A DNA stretch of 64,000 bases from Solibacillus isronensis (GTDB lineage Bacteria; Bacillota; Bacilli; Bacillales_A; Planococcaceae). The notes below the pieces were generated by a model. The model made no database searches. It saw only the letters and a list, made by a program, of their open reading frames with translations, and had not been told where the DNA came from. The stretch covers positions 248,001 to 312,000 of the forward strand of contig NZ_JAMBOC010000001.1 of NCBI RefSeq assembly GCF_023715405.1. The letters run 5' to 3'. The position numbers were made by a program, and so were the translations under genes. Positions within the stretch are counted from its first letter, which is position 1. Every line of letters starts with the position of its first letter. This document shows positions 8,053 through 17,368 of this stretch, piece after piece.

Positions 8053-8829
8053 TTGTCGACAGCTAAGATTGAAATTAATGAGGTTTCAAAGTCGTATGGA
8101 GAAAAAGGTCCGACAGTATTAAAGGATGTTTCCTTTAATATAAAACACGGCGAAGTGATTGCCATTCTGGGGAAAAGCGGTTGCGGTAAAAGTACATTGC
8201 TGAACTGTATCGGTGGCTTTGAAACGACTAATCAAGGACAGATCCTGCTTGATGGGACTGCCGTTACAAAACCTAGTAAACGCTGTATTATGCTTATGCA
8301 AAATTACGGGCTGCTGCCATGGCGCTCTGTTCGGAAAAATGTGGAGCTCGGGATTGAGAATTCAGATTTATCGACTGCTGAAATTACAAAAAGAGCGGCC
8401 CATTATTTACAGATGGTCGGATTGGAAGACCGTGCAAATGCATTGCCTGGCGAGCTGTCGGGTGGCATGCAGCAACGCGTCGCAATTGCCCGTGCGCTAG
8501 CCATTCAACCGGAAGTTATTTTAATGGATGAACCGTTCGGAGCGCTTGATACCTTTACACGCTATTATTTACAGGATGAATTAAAACAAATCCAGCAACG
8601 CGAGAAAATGACGATTGTATTAGTAACCCATGACATCGATGAAGCAATTTATTTAGCAGATCGCATCCTTATTATGAAGCCTAATCCTGGTGAAATTCAT
8701 AAAGAAGTTGTGCTGAAGTTGCCAAAGGAACGCAATCGTGCTGATACGGATTTTCAGCATTACCGCGAAATTATATTCAATGAATTCCAGTTTACTCATG
8801 ATAAAGCAGCAATCGAATTTAATATTTAG
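8053..8829 (+). CDS. ABC transporter ATPase, sulfonate/nitrate/taurine type
   Basis: A 258-residue ABC ATPase of the SsuB/TauB/NrtD class. Walker [10 protein letters not shown] is at 40-48, the Q-loop Gln at 83 (MQNYGLLPW), signature LSGGMQQR at 135-142, Walker B VILMDE at 155-160 with PFGALD after it, and the switch His at 193. It powers import through the downstream permease. It starts with TTG, preceded by GGGGTGA at suitable spacing. First gene of a three-gene operon with the lipoprotein (11-bp gap) and permease. The substrate cannot be read from the ATPase; organosulfur or organonitrogen compounds are usual for the class. Confidence 0.88.
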   Translation: MSTAKIEINEVSKSYGEKGPTVLKDVSFNIKHGEVIAILGKSGCGKSTLLNCIGGFETTNQGQILLDGTAVTKPSKRCIMLMQNYGLLPWRSVRKNVELGIENSDLSTAEITKRAAHYLQMVGLEDRANALPGELSGGMQQRVAIARALAIQPEVILMDEPFGALDTFTRYYLQDELKQIQQREKMTIVLVTHDIDEAIYLADRILIMKPNPGEIHKEVVLKLPKERNRADTDFQHYREIIFNEFQFTHDKAAIEFNI

Positions 8830-8840
8830 GAGGATAGTAG

Positions 8841-9779
8841 ATGAAAAAGGTAGTGTTAATCATGACAATGCTGTTCGTGGCAGTGTTGTCGGCATGCGGG
8901 ACGAATGAAGGAAGTTCTGCAGGTGACGGGGAAAAGCCAACGATTAAAATCGGCTATTTACCGATTACGCATGCAGTTCCGTTATATATGCAGAATGATG
9001 AAAAGTATGAAGATTACAATTTAGAGCTCGTGAAATTCGGGTCTTGGCCAGAGCTGATGGATGCACTGAATACTGGTGCAATTGATGGGGCATCTGTATT
9101 GATCCAGCTAGCGATGAATGCAAAGGAAAAAGGCATTGATCTAAAAGCAGTGGCACTTGGTCACCGTGATGGCAATGTATTGATCGGTGGGAAAGATATA
9201 AACTCCGTGGAAGAACTAAAAGGGAAATCTTTTGCGATTCCAAGCAGATTTTCAACACACAATATTTTGCTGTATGAAATGCTGAAAAAACATGGCATTG
9301 CTTACGATGAAGTAGATGTGATCGAATTGCCGCCAGCGGAAATGCCTGCAGCTTTAGCGGAAGGGCGTATTGCTGGTTATGTAGTTGCTGAGCCATTTGG
9401 TGCGATATCGGTTGCATTGGAAAACGGGAAAGTGCTTTATCAGTCAGAAGAAATTTGGCAAGATTCGATTGATTGCGGTTTAGTATTGCGCGGTCAGTTT
9501 ATTAAAGACAATAAAGAATTGGCAGGGAAGTTTGTCGATGACTATGTAGCAGGCGGTGAGCTTGCACAAGGGAAAGACGACCATATGCATGAAGTCGTTG
9601 GTCAATATTTAACAGTTGAAAAAAATGTACTGGATATATCATTAGATTGGATTTCCTACGACAATTTAAGTATTGAACAAGACAGCTATGCGATTCTACG
9701 TGATGCATTATTGGAAATGGGATTATCCGAAAACCCGCCTTCCTATGAAGATTTTGTTGATGCTAGCTTTGTAAATTAG
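8841..9779 (+). CDS. ABC substrate-binding lipoprotein (NMT1/SsuA-like)
   Basis: A 312-residue exported lipoprotein. The signal peptide ends in lipobox LSAC with Cys19 as the lipidation site. The mature part fits the periplasmic-binding fold of the NMT1/SsuA/TauA group: GYLPITHAVPLYMQ, the ALNTGAIDGASV segment, VEELKGKSFAIP, and VVAEPFG near residue 180. It captures the ligand outside the membrane and hands it to the permease. AGGAGG lies 8 nt before the ATG. Ligand identity is not predictable by eye; the neighbouring flavoprotein module suggests a compound that is then oxidised. Confidence 0.88.
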   Translation: MKKVVLIMTMLFVAVLSACGTNEGSSAGDGEKPTIKIGYLPITHAVPLYMQNDEKYEDYNLELVKFGSWPELMDALNTGAIDGASVLIQLAMNAKEKGIDLKAVALGHRDGNVLIGGKDINSVEELKGKSFAIPSRFSTHNILLYEMLKKHGIAYDEVDVIELPPAEMPAALAEGRIAGYVVAEPFGAISVALENGKVLYQSEEIWQDSIDCGLVLRGQFIKDNKELAGKFVDDYVAGGELAQGKDDHMHEVVGQYLTVEKNVLDISLDWISYDNLSIEQDSYAILRDALLEMGLSENPPSYEDFVDASFVN

Positions 9780-9798
9780 TAGAGGACGGAGGGATATT

Positions 9799-10560
9799 AT
9801 GGCGATAGTGAAGAAATTGTCCCCGATTGCACTTGGCTTTCTATTATTACTTGTCGTTTGGCAAGCTGCAATTATGATAGGTGGGCATCAGTCGGCACTT
9901 TTCCCTCCGCCTTTAAAAGTGGGGGAAGCATTACTTGCGATCATTTCCGATGGTTCGCTGTTTGCACATATACAAATTAGTTTATTACGATTTTTTTCAG
10001 GTTATCTTATTGCAGTTGTTGCAGCCATTTCGTTAGGGTTGATTTTAGGAAGGTTGCCGGCTGTCTGGAAAGTGCTCGATCCAGTAGTTCAAGTATTGCG
10101 ACCGGTTTCGCCGATTGCATGGTCACCGTTTATCGTTTTATGGTTCGGCATCGGCAATATGCCGGCGATTGTGATTATTTTTATCGCTGCATTTTTCCCG
10201 GTCTTATTGTCAACGGTATCAGCGGTAAAAAAAGTCGACAAAACGTATTTACGCATTGCATCGAATTTTGAAATGAGCCCTTTTGAGACAATGAGAAAAA
10301 TTATATTGCCGGCTTCATTTCCGATGATCGCCAATGGGCTGCATATGGCGCTAGGTTCTGCATGGATTTTCCTCGTAGCCGGGGAAATGGTCGGTGCGCA
10401 ATCGGGTTTAGGATTTTTAATTGTCGATGCACGAAATTCTTTGAGTCTGGATTTAGTCATGGCGAGTATTGTTGTAATCGGGGTACTTGGCCTTTTACTG
10501 GATAAAGGCATTCATTATTTTGAAAGCTGGGTAAACCGCATCTGGGGAGGCGCGAAATAA
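9799..10560 (+). CDS. ABC transporter permease (SsuC/TauC-like)
   Basis: A 253-residue inner-membrane permease with about six hydrophobic helices. The EAA loop, which docks on the ATPase, is visible as FETMRKIILPASFPMIANGL near 165-184. The SPIAWSPFIVLWFGIG stretch near 109-124 is typical of SsuC/TauC permeases. Last gene of the ABC operon, 19 bp after the lipoprotein gene, with a GGAGG-type ribosome site. A shared hairpin follows. Confidence 0.88.
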   Translation: MAIVKKLSPIALGFLLLLVVWQAAIMIGGHQSALFPPPLKVGEALLAIISDGSLFAHIQISLLRFFSGYLIAVVAAISLGLILGRLPAVWKVLDPVVQVLRPVSPIAWSPFIVLWFGIGNMPAIVIIFIAAFFPVLLSTVSAVKKVDKTYLRIASNFEMSPFETMRKIILPASFPMIANGLHMALGSAWIFLVAGEMVGAQSGLGFLIVDARNSLSLDLVMASIVVIGVLGLLLDKGIHYFESWVNRIWGGAK

Positions 10561-10588
10561 AACTGCCTAATGATTTTAGACAGTTTTT
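10559..10588. terminator. Short bidirectional terminator
   Basis: AAAACTGCCTAA (10559-10570) pairs imperfectly with the segment 10575-10587, followed by Ts. The HxlR-gene stop codon (10576-10578) lies inside the stem. Confidence 0.55.
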
Positions 10589-11004
10589 AACGGCCGTATA
10601 TGAATCGTATCGACACGTTCGCCAGTGTCAGTAGAATAATATCCGACTTCTACACGCTGTTCATCAGGACCTACGATTTCTTTATAGCAGGTTTCCAGAT
10701 GATCAGCACCCCATATAATCATCGAATTGAAAACATGCTCAAGGGCGGTACCTTTTTCCGTTAATGTGTAACGGTAGCGTGGGGGATGGGCGGAATATAG
10801 CTCACTTTGAACGATCTGTGCTTCTTCCAATTCTTTTAACCGGTTTGACAGAATATTTGCTGACAAACCTGGAAGCTTCAGCTTAATATCATTGAAGTTC
10901 GTTTCACCGATCAGCAGTTCATGAATGATGAGAAGCGTCCAACGATCACCAAGAATATTTAATGTTTGTGCAATGTTACAAGGTAAGTCATAACGTGTTT
11001 TCAT
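10576..11004 (-). CDS. HxlR family transcriptional regulator
   Basis: A 142-residue winged-helix regulator. CNIAQTLNILGDRWTLLIIHELL near the N terminus, RLKELEEAQIV and RYRYTLTEKG are HxlR hallmarks. The conserved N-terminal Cys is present (LPCNIAQ), which in YodB/HypR-type members senses electrophiles or oxidation. AAGGAGG sits 7 nt before ATG 11004; an upstream start at 11025 would run through that site. It lies divergent from the DUF4242-like/flavoprotein operon and convergent with the ABC operon, so it may control one or both. Regulation of these neighbours is inference from position. Confidence 0.88.
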   Translation of the reverse strand: MKTRYDLPCNIAQTLNILGDRWTLLIIHELLIGETNFNDIKLKLPGLSANILSNRLKELEEAQIVQSELYSAHPPRYRYTLTEKGTALEHVFNSMIIWGADHLETCYKEIVGPDEQRVEVGYYSTDTGERVDTIHIRPLKTV

Positions 11005-11167
11005 GTTTTCGCCTCCTTGATACAAGTATAAACATTAATTTTATGCAATGCGAGTTAATTTTTTTAACCTGTAAAAGGCATTTTAAATGGGTATTCATAG
11101 TGCGCTCTATCAGAACGCCTATTTGAATATAGAACAATCTAACATTTACTATTAGGAGGATAATACA

Positions 11168-11683
11168 ATGAGTTTATTTTTAGTAGAATCAACAATTAAC
11201 GAGGTTTCTTCAAAGGAAGCATTTGCGGCATTAGTCGAAAAAGTGCATGCAACAGAAGGTGTTGGGGTTATCGAAGTACAAGTGGCAAAAGATTTTTCCC
11301 GTGGCTATTTCATTATTGAAGCATCTGATGAGGAAGCAGCAAAAACAGCATTACAAACACAAGGTGTTGCTATTGATTTAGTAAAGGAAGTACGTTTAAT
11401 CGGTAAAGAACTTGATGAAGTCAAAGCAGGCGGCGAGCAAGTGAACTACCTAGTGGAATGGGAAATTCCTGCAGAAATCACAATGGAAAAATATTTAGAG
11501 CGTAAAAAGAAAAATTCGGTAAAATACGAAGAAGTTCCAGATGTAAAATTCTCTCGTACTTATGTATGTGAAGATATGACAAAATGTTTATGTTTCTATG
11601 ATGCACCAGATGAAGCAGCTGTAAAACGTGCACGTGAAGCAGTGCAAACACCGATCACATCATTAACGGAATTGGCAGACTAA
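11168..11683 (+). CDS. Tandem DUF4242-like (SCO4226-type) protein
   Basis: A 171-residue soluble protein that appears to hold two related ferredoxin-like halves. Residues 1-80 start LFLVESTI and contain GYFIIEASDEEAA. Residues 97-171 start YLVEWEIPAEIT and contain RTYVCEDMTKCLCFYDAPDE, the DUF4242/SCO4226 pattern. The two Cys in KCLC and one in VCED could bind metal, as nickel binding is reported for SCO4226. AGGAGG supports the start. The next gene, 20 bp downstream, is an acyl-CoA-dehydrogenase-like flavoprotein, so they probably act together. Reaction unknown; the tandem reading is by eye. Confidence 0.65.
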   Translation: MSLFLVESTINEVSSKEAFAALVEKVHATEGVGVIEVQVAKDFSRGYFIIEASDEEAAKTALQTQGVAIDLVKEVRLIGKELDEVKAGGEQVNYLVEWEIPAEITMEKYLERKKKNSVKYEEVPDVKFSRTYVCEDMTKCLCFYDAPDEAAVKRAREAVQTPITSLTELAD

Positions 11684-11703
11684 AAGGAAAGGATGCGGGG
11701 ACA

Positions 11704-12747
11704 ATGGCATTGAACAAAGAATTGTTAGAACGAATCATCGATGAAAAACTGAAGCCCGTAGTGAAGAAGGTCGATGAACAGGCACATTATGCAGAAGATT
11801 ATATTTTAGCGCTAAGTGAGGCTGGATTCTTCCATTCGGCAAATAAGGACCAATCGACACTATTACAAGATGAGGCAGCGGTTGTTCGTGAAACAGCAAA
11901 GGTTTGTATGACAACAGCGTTTTGTGTTTGGTGCCATTTAGCCGCATTAACTTATTTGCGTAATAGTAATAACTCGTATTTAAAGCAAACAATATTACCT
12001 GAGCTGGAAAACGGCGTAAAACTTGGTGCAACAGGTTTATCAAATGCGATGAAGTACTATTCTGGATTAGAAAAACTTCATCTGAAGGCAGAAAAGACAG
12101 AAGAAGGCTATGTTATTACTGGAACATTGCCTGCTGTATCAAATTTGGGGAACCGTCATTACTTTGGTGCAGTTGCGACAGTCGATAGTCGTGAAGTTCT
12201 GGTGCTTGTCCCAACTGATATCAAAGGTCTTGAAATGAATGAACGACTTGGTTTCCTTGGAGTGAATGGCAGCGCGACTTATTCATGTAAATTTAATCAA
12301 GTTGTAATTTCGAAAGACTTTGTCATTTCCGAGGATGCAAAAGCATTTTGCGATATTATTCGCCCTACGTTTATTTATTATCAAGTTCCGCTTGGTGCAG
12401 GTGTTATTGCGGCAGCAGTTGAAGGTATTGAAAAAGTAAAAGCGAAGCAAAATGGCTGTAATGAATACTTAAAAGTACAGGCAACTGAACTGCGGGATCA
12501 ATATGATAGAATTAATTCAGAGTTGAACAACTTGGCAGGCAATTTGTCATTGAAGGAAATTGTCAACACACGTCTGCAAGCAGTGCATGATACATTAGCT
12601 GCGGTACAGGCGAACATGATACACAATGGAGCTGCCGGTTATGTTGCAGGAAGTGTACCATCACGCAAACTGCGTGAAGCATACTTCTTTGCCAACTTGA
12701 CGCCAACAGTCCGACATCTAGAAAAAATCAAATCATCTTTTGCTTGA
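11704..12747 (+). CDS. Acyl-CoA-dehydrogenase-fold flavoprotein
   Basis: A 347-residue protein with the acyl-CoA dehydrogenase layout. An N-terminal helical part includes ALSEAGFF and VCMTTAFCVWCHL. The middle beta domain includes GYVITGTLPAVSNLGN and VLVPTD. A C-terminal helical bundle starts near residue 220 (VPLGAGVIAAAVEGIE). It is somewhat shorter than the usual 380 residues and no clear catalytic Glu was found, which fits the DszC/HpaH-like monooxygenase branch better than a dehydrogenase. It would use FAD or FMN. Paired with the DUF4242-like gene and near an ABC importer and an HxlR regulator; substrate unknown. Confidence 0.75.
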   Translation: MALNKELLERIIDEKLKPVVKKVDEQAHYAEDYILALSEAGFFHSANKDQSTLLQDEAAVVRETAKVCMTTAFCVWCHLAALTYLRNSNNSYLKQTILPELENGVKLGATGLSNAMKYYSGLEKLHLKAEKTEEGYVITGTLPAVSNLGNRHYFGAVATVDSREVLVLVPTDIKGLEMNERLGFLGVNGSATYSCKFNQVVISKDFVISEDAKAFCDIIRPTFIYYQVPLGAGVIAAAVEGIEKVKAKQNGCNEYLKVQATELRDQYDRINSELNNLAGNLSLKEIVNTRLQAVHDTLAAVQANMIHNGAAGYVAGSVPSRKLREAYFFANLTPTVRHLEKIKSSFA

Positions 12748-12770
12748 GTTTGAAGAGGCAAAGATAACCC

Positions 12771-12811
12771 AAAAATATCATTTTTCTCTAAGGGGAAATG
12801 ATATTTTTTTG
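12771..12811 (+). terminator. Rho-independent terminator
   Basis: A 13-bp stem (AAAAATATCATTT 12771-12783, AAATGATATTTTT 12796-12808) runs into a T tract. It ends the DUF4242-like/flavoprotein operon. Confidence 0.8.
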
Positions 12812-12943
12812 CTCTTAATTTTTTCATTTACTCATCTCATAACGTAATTATTGAAGAATTAAAGGTTTTCTTCATCTTCGCTTCAAACTAGTAATTCAAT
12901 GAGTGACATGAGAAAATGGATTGAATAGAAAAGGGGGAACGGC

Positions 12944-15900
12944 ATGGATATTAAACTATCGGAAAAACAAATAAAAAATCTATGCGGAACCGTTTCTTTT
13001 AAAAAAGGGCAAACTTTTTATCAAACAGGAAAAGTGAATTTCCTGCAATATACGGATATGTATGGAGAAGCGGTTGTAAAAAGCACGGAACAATTCGTTG
13101 TCCGGATAGAAAAAGAGGGAACAGATCAATTTAAGACATCGTGCAGTTGTCCGACATTGGGTGATTTCAGTAAAAGCTGTCAACATGTAGCGGCGGTTCT
13201 TATCGCTATTAATAATCTCAGCAAGAATAAGGCTCAATCGCTGCCAGATGATGAGTACGATGAAAGTTTTATTTCTGAAAACAGTTTTCTTTCTATTTTT
13301 AAACAACAGACAGTACAAACGACAAAGCAGCAGCGTCACTTTGAAAAGCGGGAAGTAATGGATGTACAGTTCGTAATAACACCTGTTCAATTTACAGAAC
13401 AAGACCCGGTTATTGGAATGCAGCTCCAAGTTAATGGAGATCAAATTTTATCTATTCGAGAGTTCTTAACACATATAAAAAATAAAAAGCCATACCGGAT
13501 TTCCCATAACACAACCTATAATTTTGAACAGTTTTGTTTTGACGAACAGCATGATGCCATCTTACAGCTCCTTATAAAAATTGTAGAAGATGATGCACTT
13601 TATAATGATATGCCTGTACAAAGTCAGGAGCAGCATTTGCTGATCATTCCGCCTTCATCCTGGTATATACTTTCTTCATTGATTTCCAATACGAAAAATG
13701 TTTTGTTATTTTATCAAAACGAAAGCTATAGCGAATTAAAGATTGTAACACAGCCTACAGCACTTCGTTTTTTCATTGAAGCAAAAGGAGAAGAGTATCA
13801 GCTTTATATAGAAGGAATTGAACGTGCTGTCTTGCTTCCAAGTTACCGGTTAGTGCTATTTGAAGGTGAATTGACGCAAATGAGTGAAGACAGCATGAAG
13901 CAGCTTTTCGAATTAAAGCAAATGCTTCAGCAAAAATCTTTATTAACAATTGAGCATTCACACTGGGATTACTTCCGGGAACAGGTGATACCTAAACTGA
14001 AAAAAATAGGCGTTGTCGAAATGGCTCGGGAGCTTTCGGTTAAACAGATGGAAAACCCATTAGTAGTAAACGTTTATTTAGACCGTCTGAAAAATCGTTT
14101 CCTAGCAGGTGTGGAATTTCAGTACGGGCAATTTGTCATTCAACCATTGGATGAACAGCTTTCAGATGACGTGTTCATCATTCGGGATATCGAAAAGGAA
14201 GCGGCAGTTTTAGCGTTGATGGATGAAAGCGGCTTTACAAAAACGGATGGCGGCTACTATATGCAGAATGAAGAACTTGAATATGAGTTTTTATATCACC
14301 AGCTTCCAAAGCTCACAAAACTCGCTAAAATCTATGCAACAAGTTCTGTTAAGCTGCGGATTGCCAAAGAAAATAACTTTCCAAAAATCCGGGTGAATGT
14401 CCAAAAGGAACGAACAAATTGGCTGGAATTTAAATTTGAAATGGATGGCGTTTCGAATAAGCAAATTAAAGAAATTTTAGCGGCAATCAAAGTGAAGCAA
14501 AAATATTATCGTCTACAAGATGGGGCATTGCTGTCTTTGGAGACGAGGGAAATCGAAGAAATTCAACGTTTTCTTAGAGCAATTCCAGCTCAGGATGATG
14601 AGTATGAATTAACGTTTAATATGCCAATAACGGATAGTCTACCGTTTTTGGAGCAATTTGAACAAAGTGATATATTCGAAGCGGAAGAATCGTTTAAACA
14701 GTTTACAGGTCAGTTATTACATCCTGAATCATTGACATTTGAAGTTCCAAAAAGCCTGGAACCAATTCTTCGGGATTACCAGAAACATGGTTTTAACTGG
14801 TTGAAATTGCTCTCGAATTATGGATTCGGCGGTGTGCTTGCCGATGATATGGGGCTTGGGAAAACAGTCCAGAGTATTGCTTTTATTGTATCAGAATTGC
14901 CGATAATCCGTGCTAACAAACAGCCGGTTCTAATCGTTTGTCCATCGTCGCTTTCATACAATTGGCTTTATGAGTTCATGCAATTTGCACCGGAAGCCGA
15001 AGCGATTGTCATTGATGGGGAAGTAGCGGAGCGGCGTCATTTACTGCGTACAATGGAAGATCATGATGTTATTATTACAACCTATCCGTTATTACGTAAA
15101 GATAGCGCATTTTATGAACGTCAGCATTTCCATACGGTATTTTTTGATGAGGCACAGGCCTTTAAAAATCCGGTTACTCAGACAGCAAGAACGGTAAAAA
15201 GAATCAATGCAACAAATCGCTTTGGTTTAACAGGAACACCGATTGAAAACTCATTATCGGAATTATGGTCGATTTACCGTGTCATCTTTCCGCAGCTGTT
15301 CCGCGAGCTTGAGGATTTCCGCCATATGCAGCGAAAAGATATTGCACGAAAAGTACGGCCGTTTCTCCTTCGCCGAATGAAAGAACATGTATTAGGGGAA
15401 TTACCTCAAAAAGAGGAAATGATTGAAAAAGCTGAACTGTTACCGGAGCAAAAAGCGTTGTATGCCGCCTATTTGGCCAAGTTGCGTGTTGATACAATGA
15501 AGCATCTGGACAAAGAAACGTTTCATAAAAACCGAATTCGTATTTTGGCGGGAATTACGAGACTGCGTCAAATCTGCTGTCACCCGGCATTGTTTGTCGA
15601 AGGGTATAAAGGTGGTTCCGCAAAGTTTGAGCAGCTGTTCCGACTATTGGAACAATCGAAGGCATCCGGCCGACGGGTATTAATATTTTCACAGTTTACA
15701 CAAATGTTGAAAATGATTGCGACAGAGCTTTCCAAGCGCGGAGAACAATATTTTTACCTTGATGGACAAACGCCTTCAGAAGAGCGTATTGCACTTTGTA
15801 ACTCTTTTAATGATGGAGAGCGGGATATGTTTTTGATTTCATTAAAAGCAGGTGGTACTGGACTGAATCTAACAGGGGCGGACACCGTCATTTTATATGA

Positions 15901-16129
15901 TTTATGGTGGAATCCGGCAGTCGAGGAACAAGCAGCTGACCGTGCCCATCGTATGGGGCAAAAGGAAGTTGTACAAGTTATTAAGCTTATTGCAAATGGA
16001 ACGATTGAGGAAAAAATGAGTGAGCTTCAACAGAAGAAGAAAATGCTTATTTCGGATATATTGGACGGTGATGAATCGTCGAAGGGAACATTAACCGAGC
16101 AAGATATCCGGGAAATTTTAATGATTTAA
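12944..16129 (+). CDS. SWIM zinc-finger SNF2 family helicase/ATPase
   Basis: A 1061-residue DNA-dependent ATPase. An N-terminal SWIM finger is formed by Cys67, Cys69, Cys79 and His81. A long middle region (about 130-600) fits the bacterial SNF2-associated domain. The two RecA-like lobes follow: DDMGLGKT near 640, DEAQ near 735, LTGTP, SLKAGGTGLNLT, and ADRAHRMGQ near the end. Bacterial members (YwqA-like) are thought to remodel nucleoprotein complexes, for example stalled RNA polymerase or repair intermediates. The ATG is preceded by AAGGGGG. Single gene between terminators; not part of a visible defence or restriction cluster. Confidence 0.92.
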   Translation: MDIKLSEKQIKNLCGTVSFKKGQTFYQTGKVNFLQYTDMYGEAVVKSTEQFVVRIEKEGTDQFKTSCSCPTLGDFSKSCQHVAAVLIAINNLSKNKAQSLPDDEYDESFISENSFLSIFKQQTVQTTKQQRHFEKREVMDVQFVITPVQFTEQDPVIGMQLQVNGDQILSIREFLTHIKNKKPYRISHNTTYNFEQFCFDEQHDAILQLLIKIVEDDALYNDMPVQSQEQHLLIIPPSSWYILSSLISNTKNVLLFYQNESYSELKIVTQPTALRFFIEAKGEEYQLYIEGIERAVLLPSYRLVLFEGELTQMSEDSMKQLFELKQMLQQKSLLTIEHSHWDYFREQVIPKLKKIGVVEMARELSVKQMENPLVVNVYLDRLKNRFLAGVEFQYGQFVIQPLDEQLSDDVFIIRDIEKEAAVLALMDESGFTKTDGGYYMQNEELEYEFLYHQLPKLTKLAKIYATSSVKLRIAKENNFPKIRVNVQKERTNWLEFKFEMDGVSNKQIKEILAAIKVKQKYYRLQDGALLSLETREIEEIQRFLRAIPAQDDEYELTFNMPITDSLPFLEQFEQSDIFEAEESFKQFTGQLLHPESLTFEVPKSLEPILRDYQKHGFNWLKLLSNYGFGGVLADDMGLGKTVQSIAFIVSELPIIRANKQPVLIVCPSSLSYNWLYEFMQFAPEAEAIVIDGEVAERRHLLRTMEDHDVIITTYPLLRKDSAFYERQHFHTVFFDEAQAFKNPVTQTARTVKRINATNRFGLTGTPIENSLSELWSIYRVIFPQLFRELEDFRHMQRKDIARKVRPFLLRRMKEHVLGELPQKEEMIEKAELLPEQKALYAAYLAKLRVDTMKHLDKETFHKNRIRILAGITRLRQICCHPALFVEGYKGGSAKFEQLFRLLEQSKASGRRVLIFSQFTQMLKMIATELSKRGEQYFYLDGQTPSEERIALCNSFNDGERDMFLISLKAGGTGLNLTGADTVILYDLWWNPAVEEQAADRAHRMGQKEVVQVIKLIANGTIEEKMSELQQKKKMLISDILDGDESSKGTLTEQDIREILMI

Positions 16130-16132
16130 AAA

Positions 16133-16178
16133 GGTTATGAGGACATTTTTGTGCACCTCATAACCCCTTTTTTTATTT
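16133..16178. terminator. Bidirectional terminator
   Basis: A 10-bp perfect stem (GGTTATGAGG 16133-16142, CCTCATAACC 16156-16165) with a long T run on the plus strand and AAAA on the other side. It separates the converging SNF2 and universal-stress genes. Confidence 0.85.
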
Positions 16179-16622
16179 TTCTGGTGTACGTACAATCAAT
16201 ACATCACATGTTGCATGCCGAACGATTGCTTCTGTAGTGGAGCCCATGAACATCTGCTCTGCCGCATTTGATCCGGTTGCCCCACAAATAATAATATCTG
16301 CTGGCGCATGCTCTGAAAGCTTTCTCGCTAAAATCGTCTTAGGTGTGCCTTTTGTTAAAATTTTATTGATTGTAGGAATGCCTGCTTCTTTTGCTTCCAA
16401 TTCATAGCGGTCCAATAAAACTTCACCATGTTTTCGAACCAATTCAACCATATTATCATAAAGCATATCAAAAGATGTGGAGAAGCTCGTATCGATTACA
16501 TGGATAATATGTAAAGTCGAGCCGATATTTCGTTTTGCTATATCAATCGATTTTTGAAAAGCGAGATCACTTATTTCTGAACCATCTACTGCAACAACTA
16601 TATTTTGATAATGATTTGCCAT
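16173..16622 (-). CDS. Universal stress protein (UspA family)
   Basis: A 149-residue UspA-fold protein. NIVVAVDGSEISDLAF at the N terminus and the ATP-binding loop GATGSNAAEQMFMGSTTEAI near 118-137 (G-2x-G-9x-GST pattern) suggest the ATP-binding type. Members help survival under starvation or stress; the biochemical role is usually unknown. AAGGAGG sits 8 nt before ATG 16622; an in-frame start 18 bp upstream would overlap it. Not in an operon with bioY, which ends about 100 bp away on the same strand. Confidence 0.9.
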   Translation of the reverse strand: MANHYQNIVVAVDGSEISDLAFQKSIDIAKRNIGSTLHIIHVIDTSFSTSFDMLYDNMVELVRKHGEVLLDRYELEAKEAGIPTINKILTKGTPKTILARKLSEHAPADIIICGATGSNAAEQMFMGSTTEAIVRHATCDVLIVRTPEK

Positions 16623-16730
16623 ATGAAATTCCTCCTTCATCTATTGAATAAAGTATATCAAATATATGAATCTCGGTATAATGATGACGCCGATAACATT
16701 AGATGAGGAGTTCTACTGCAATCTTTTATA

Positions 16731-17321
16731 TTATTTTGTTGGCAGGATTTTCAGGATCTTTTGGATACGATAAGCAAAAAACCCGGCAAAAATTGAAAGA
16801 ATAATATCTTTTGGCATTGGAGGAATCATCCAAAGCCATGCCATTTTAAATGTAAAACCTTCTGGAGCAGATGCCCATAATGTATAGGCGAAATACATCC
16901 ATGTTGTTCCTATAATATAGTTAACTGCCATCGCAATAAGTGCGCCAATAATATAGGCAAGTCGCGTTTGAAACTTTTCGGCAATTTTACCGGCAATATA
17001 TGCACTAATAATAAACGTTACGATAAAGCCGAAAGTCGGTAGTAGAATCGCCGAAAATCCGCCTGTGAATTTAGAGAATACCGGTGCCCCTGCTAACCCG
17101 ATAAACATATACACTGCACATGCAATGGCTCCTTTTTTTGATCCAAGTACTAAACCTGCTAATATTGCAAAAAATGCTTGTAATGTTATCGGTACACCAC
17201 CGACCGTTAGAAAAGGTACGAATGATGTAATATTTGCTCCTACCATAATAAGTGTCGCAAAAAGTGCACTGTAAATTAAATCGATTGTTTTAAAGCTTTG
17301 TGTTTTGTGAACAGTCTCCAT
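16731..17321 (-). CDS. bioY: Biotin transporter BioY (ECF S component)
   Basis: A 196-residue membrane protein with about six hydrophobic helices. VGGVPITLQAFFAILAGLVL near 40-59, the YMFIGLAGAPVF segment near 71-82, and the GFIVTF helix are typical of BioY. It binds biotin at the membrane and works with a shared EcfA/EcfA'/EcfT energising module, not encoded here. AAGGGGAG supports the start. A sigma-A promoter with a BirA-type operator lies directly upstream, so it should be repressed when biotin is sufficient. No biotin biosynthesis genes are in the window, so this cell may rely on uptake; that is inference. Confidence 0.93.
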   Translation of the reverse strand: METVHKTQSFKTIDLIYSALFATLIMVGANITSFVPFLTVGGVPITLQAFFAILAGLVLGSKKGAIACAVYMFIGLAGAPVFSKFTGGFSAILLPTFGFIVTFIISAYIAGKIAEKFQTRLAYIIGALIAMAVNYIIGTTWMYFAYTLWASAPEGFTFKMAWLWMIPPMPKDIILSIFAGFFAYRIQKILKILPTK

Positions 17322-17338
17322 ACATTACTCCCCTTGTC

Positions 17339-17365
17339 GTTAACTTCTATATTATTCTGGTTAAC
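17339..17365 (-). promoter_or_regulatory. BirA-type operator of bioY
   Basis: Two GTTAAC cores at 17339-17344 and 17360-17365 are separated by 15 bp, the spacing used by the BirA dimer. The promoter-proximal half is TGTTAACC on the minus strand, an exact half-site. It begins at the expected transcription start. Confidence 0.8.
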
Positions 17366-17368
17366 ATA

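Noticed and set aside
8841..10560. Assigning the ABC transporter to a named substrate (taurine, alkanesulfonate or thiamine precursor)
   Set aside because: Sequence motifs define only the broad NMT1/Ssu/Tau class; no biosynthetic or desulfonating partner with a known substrate is adjacent.
12944..16129. SNF2 helicase as part of a phage-defence system
   Set aside because: No nuclease, methylase or other defence partner flanks it, and SWIM-SNF2 proteins are common chromosomal genes in Bacillales.
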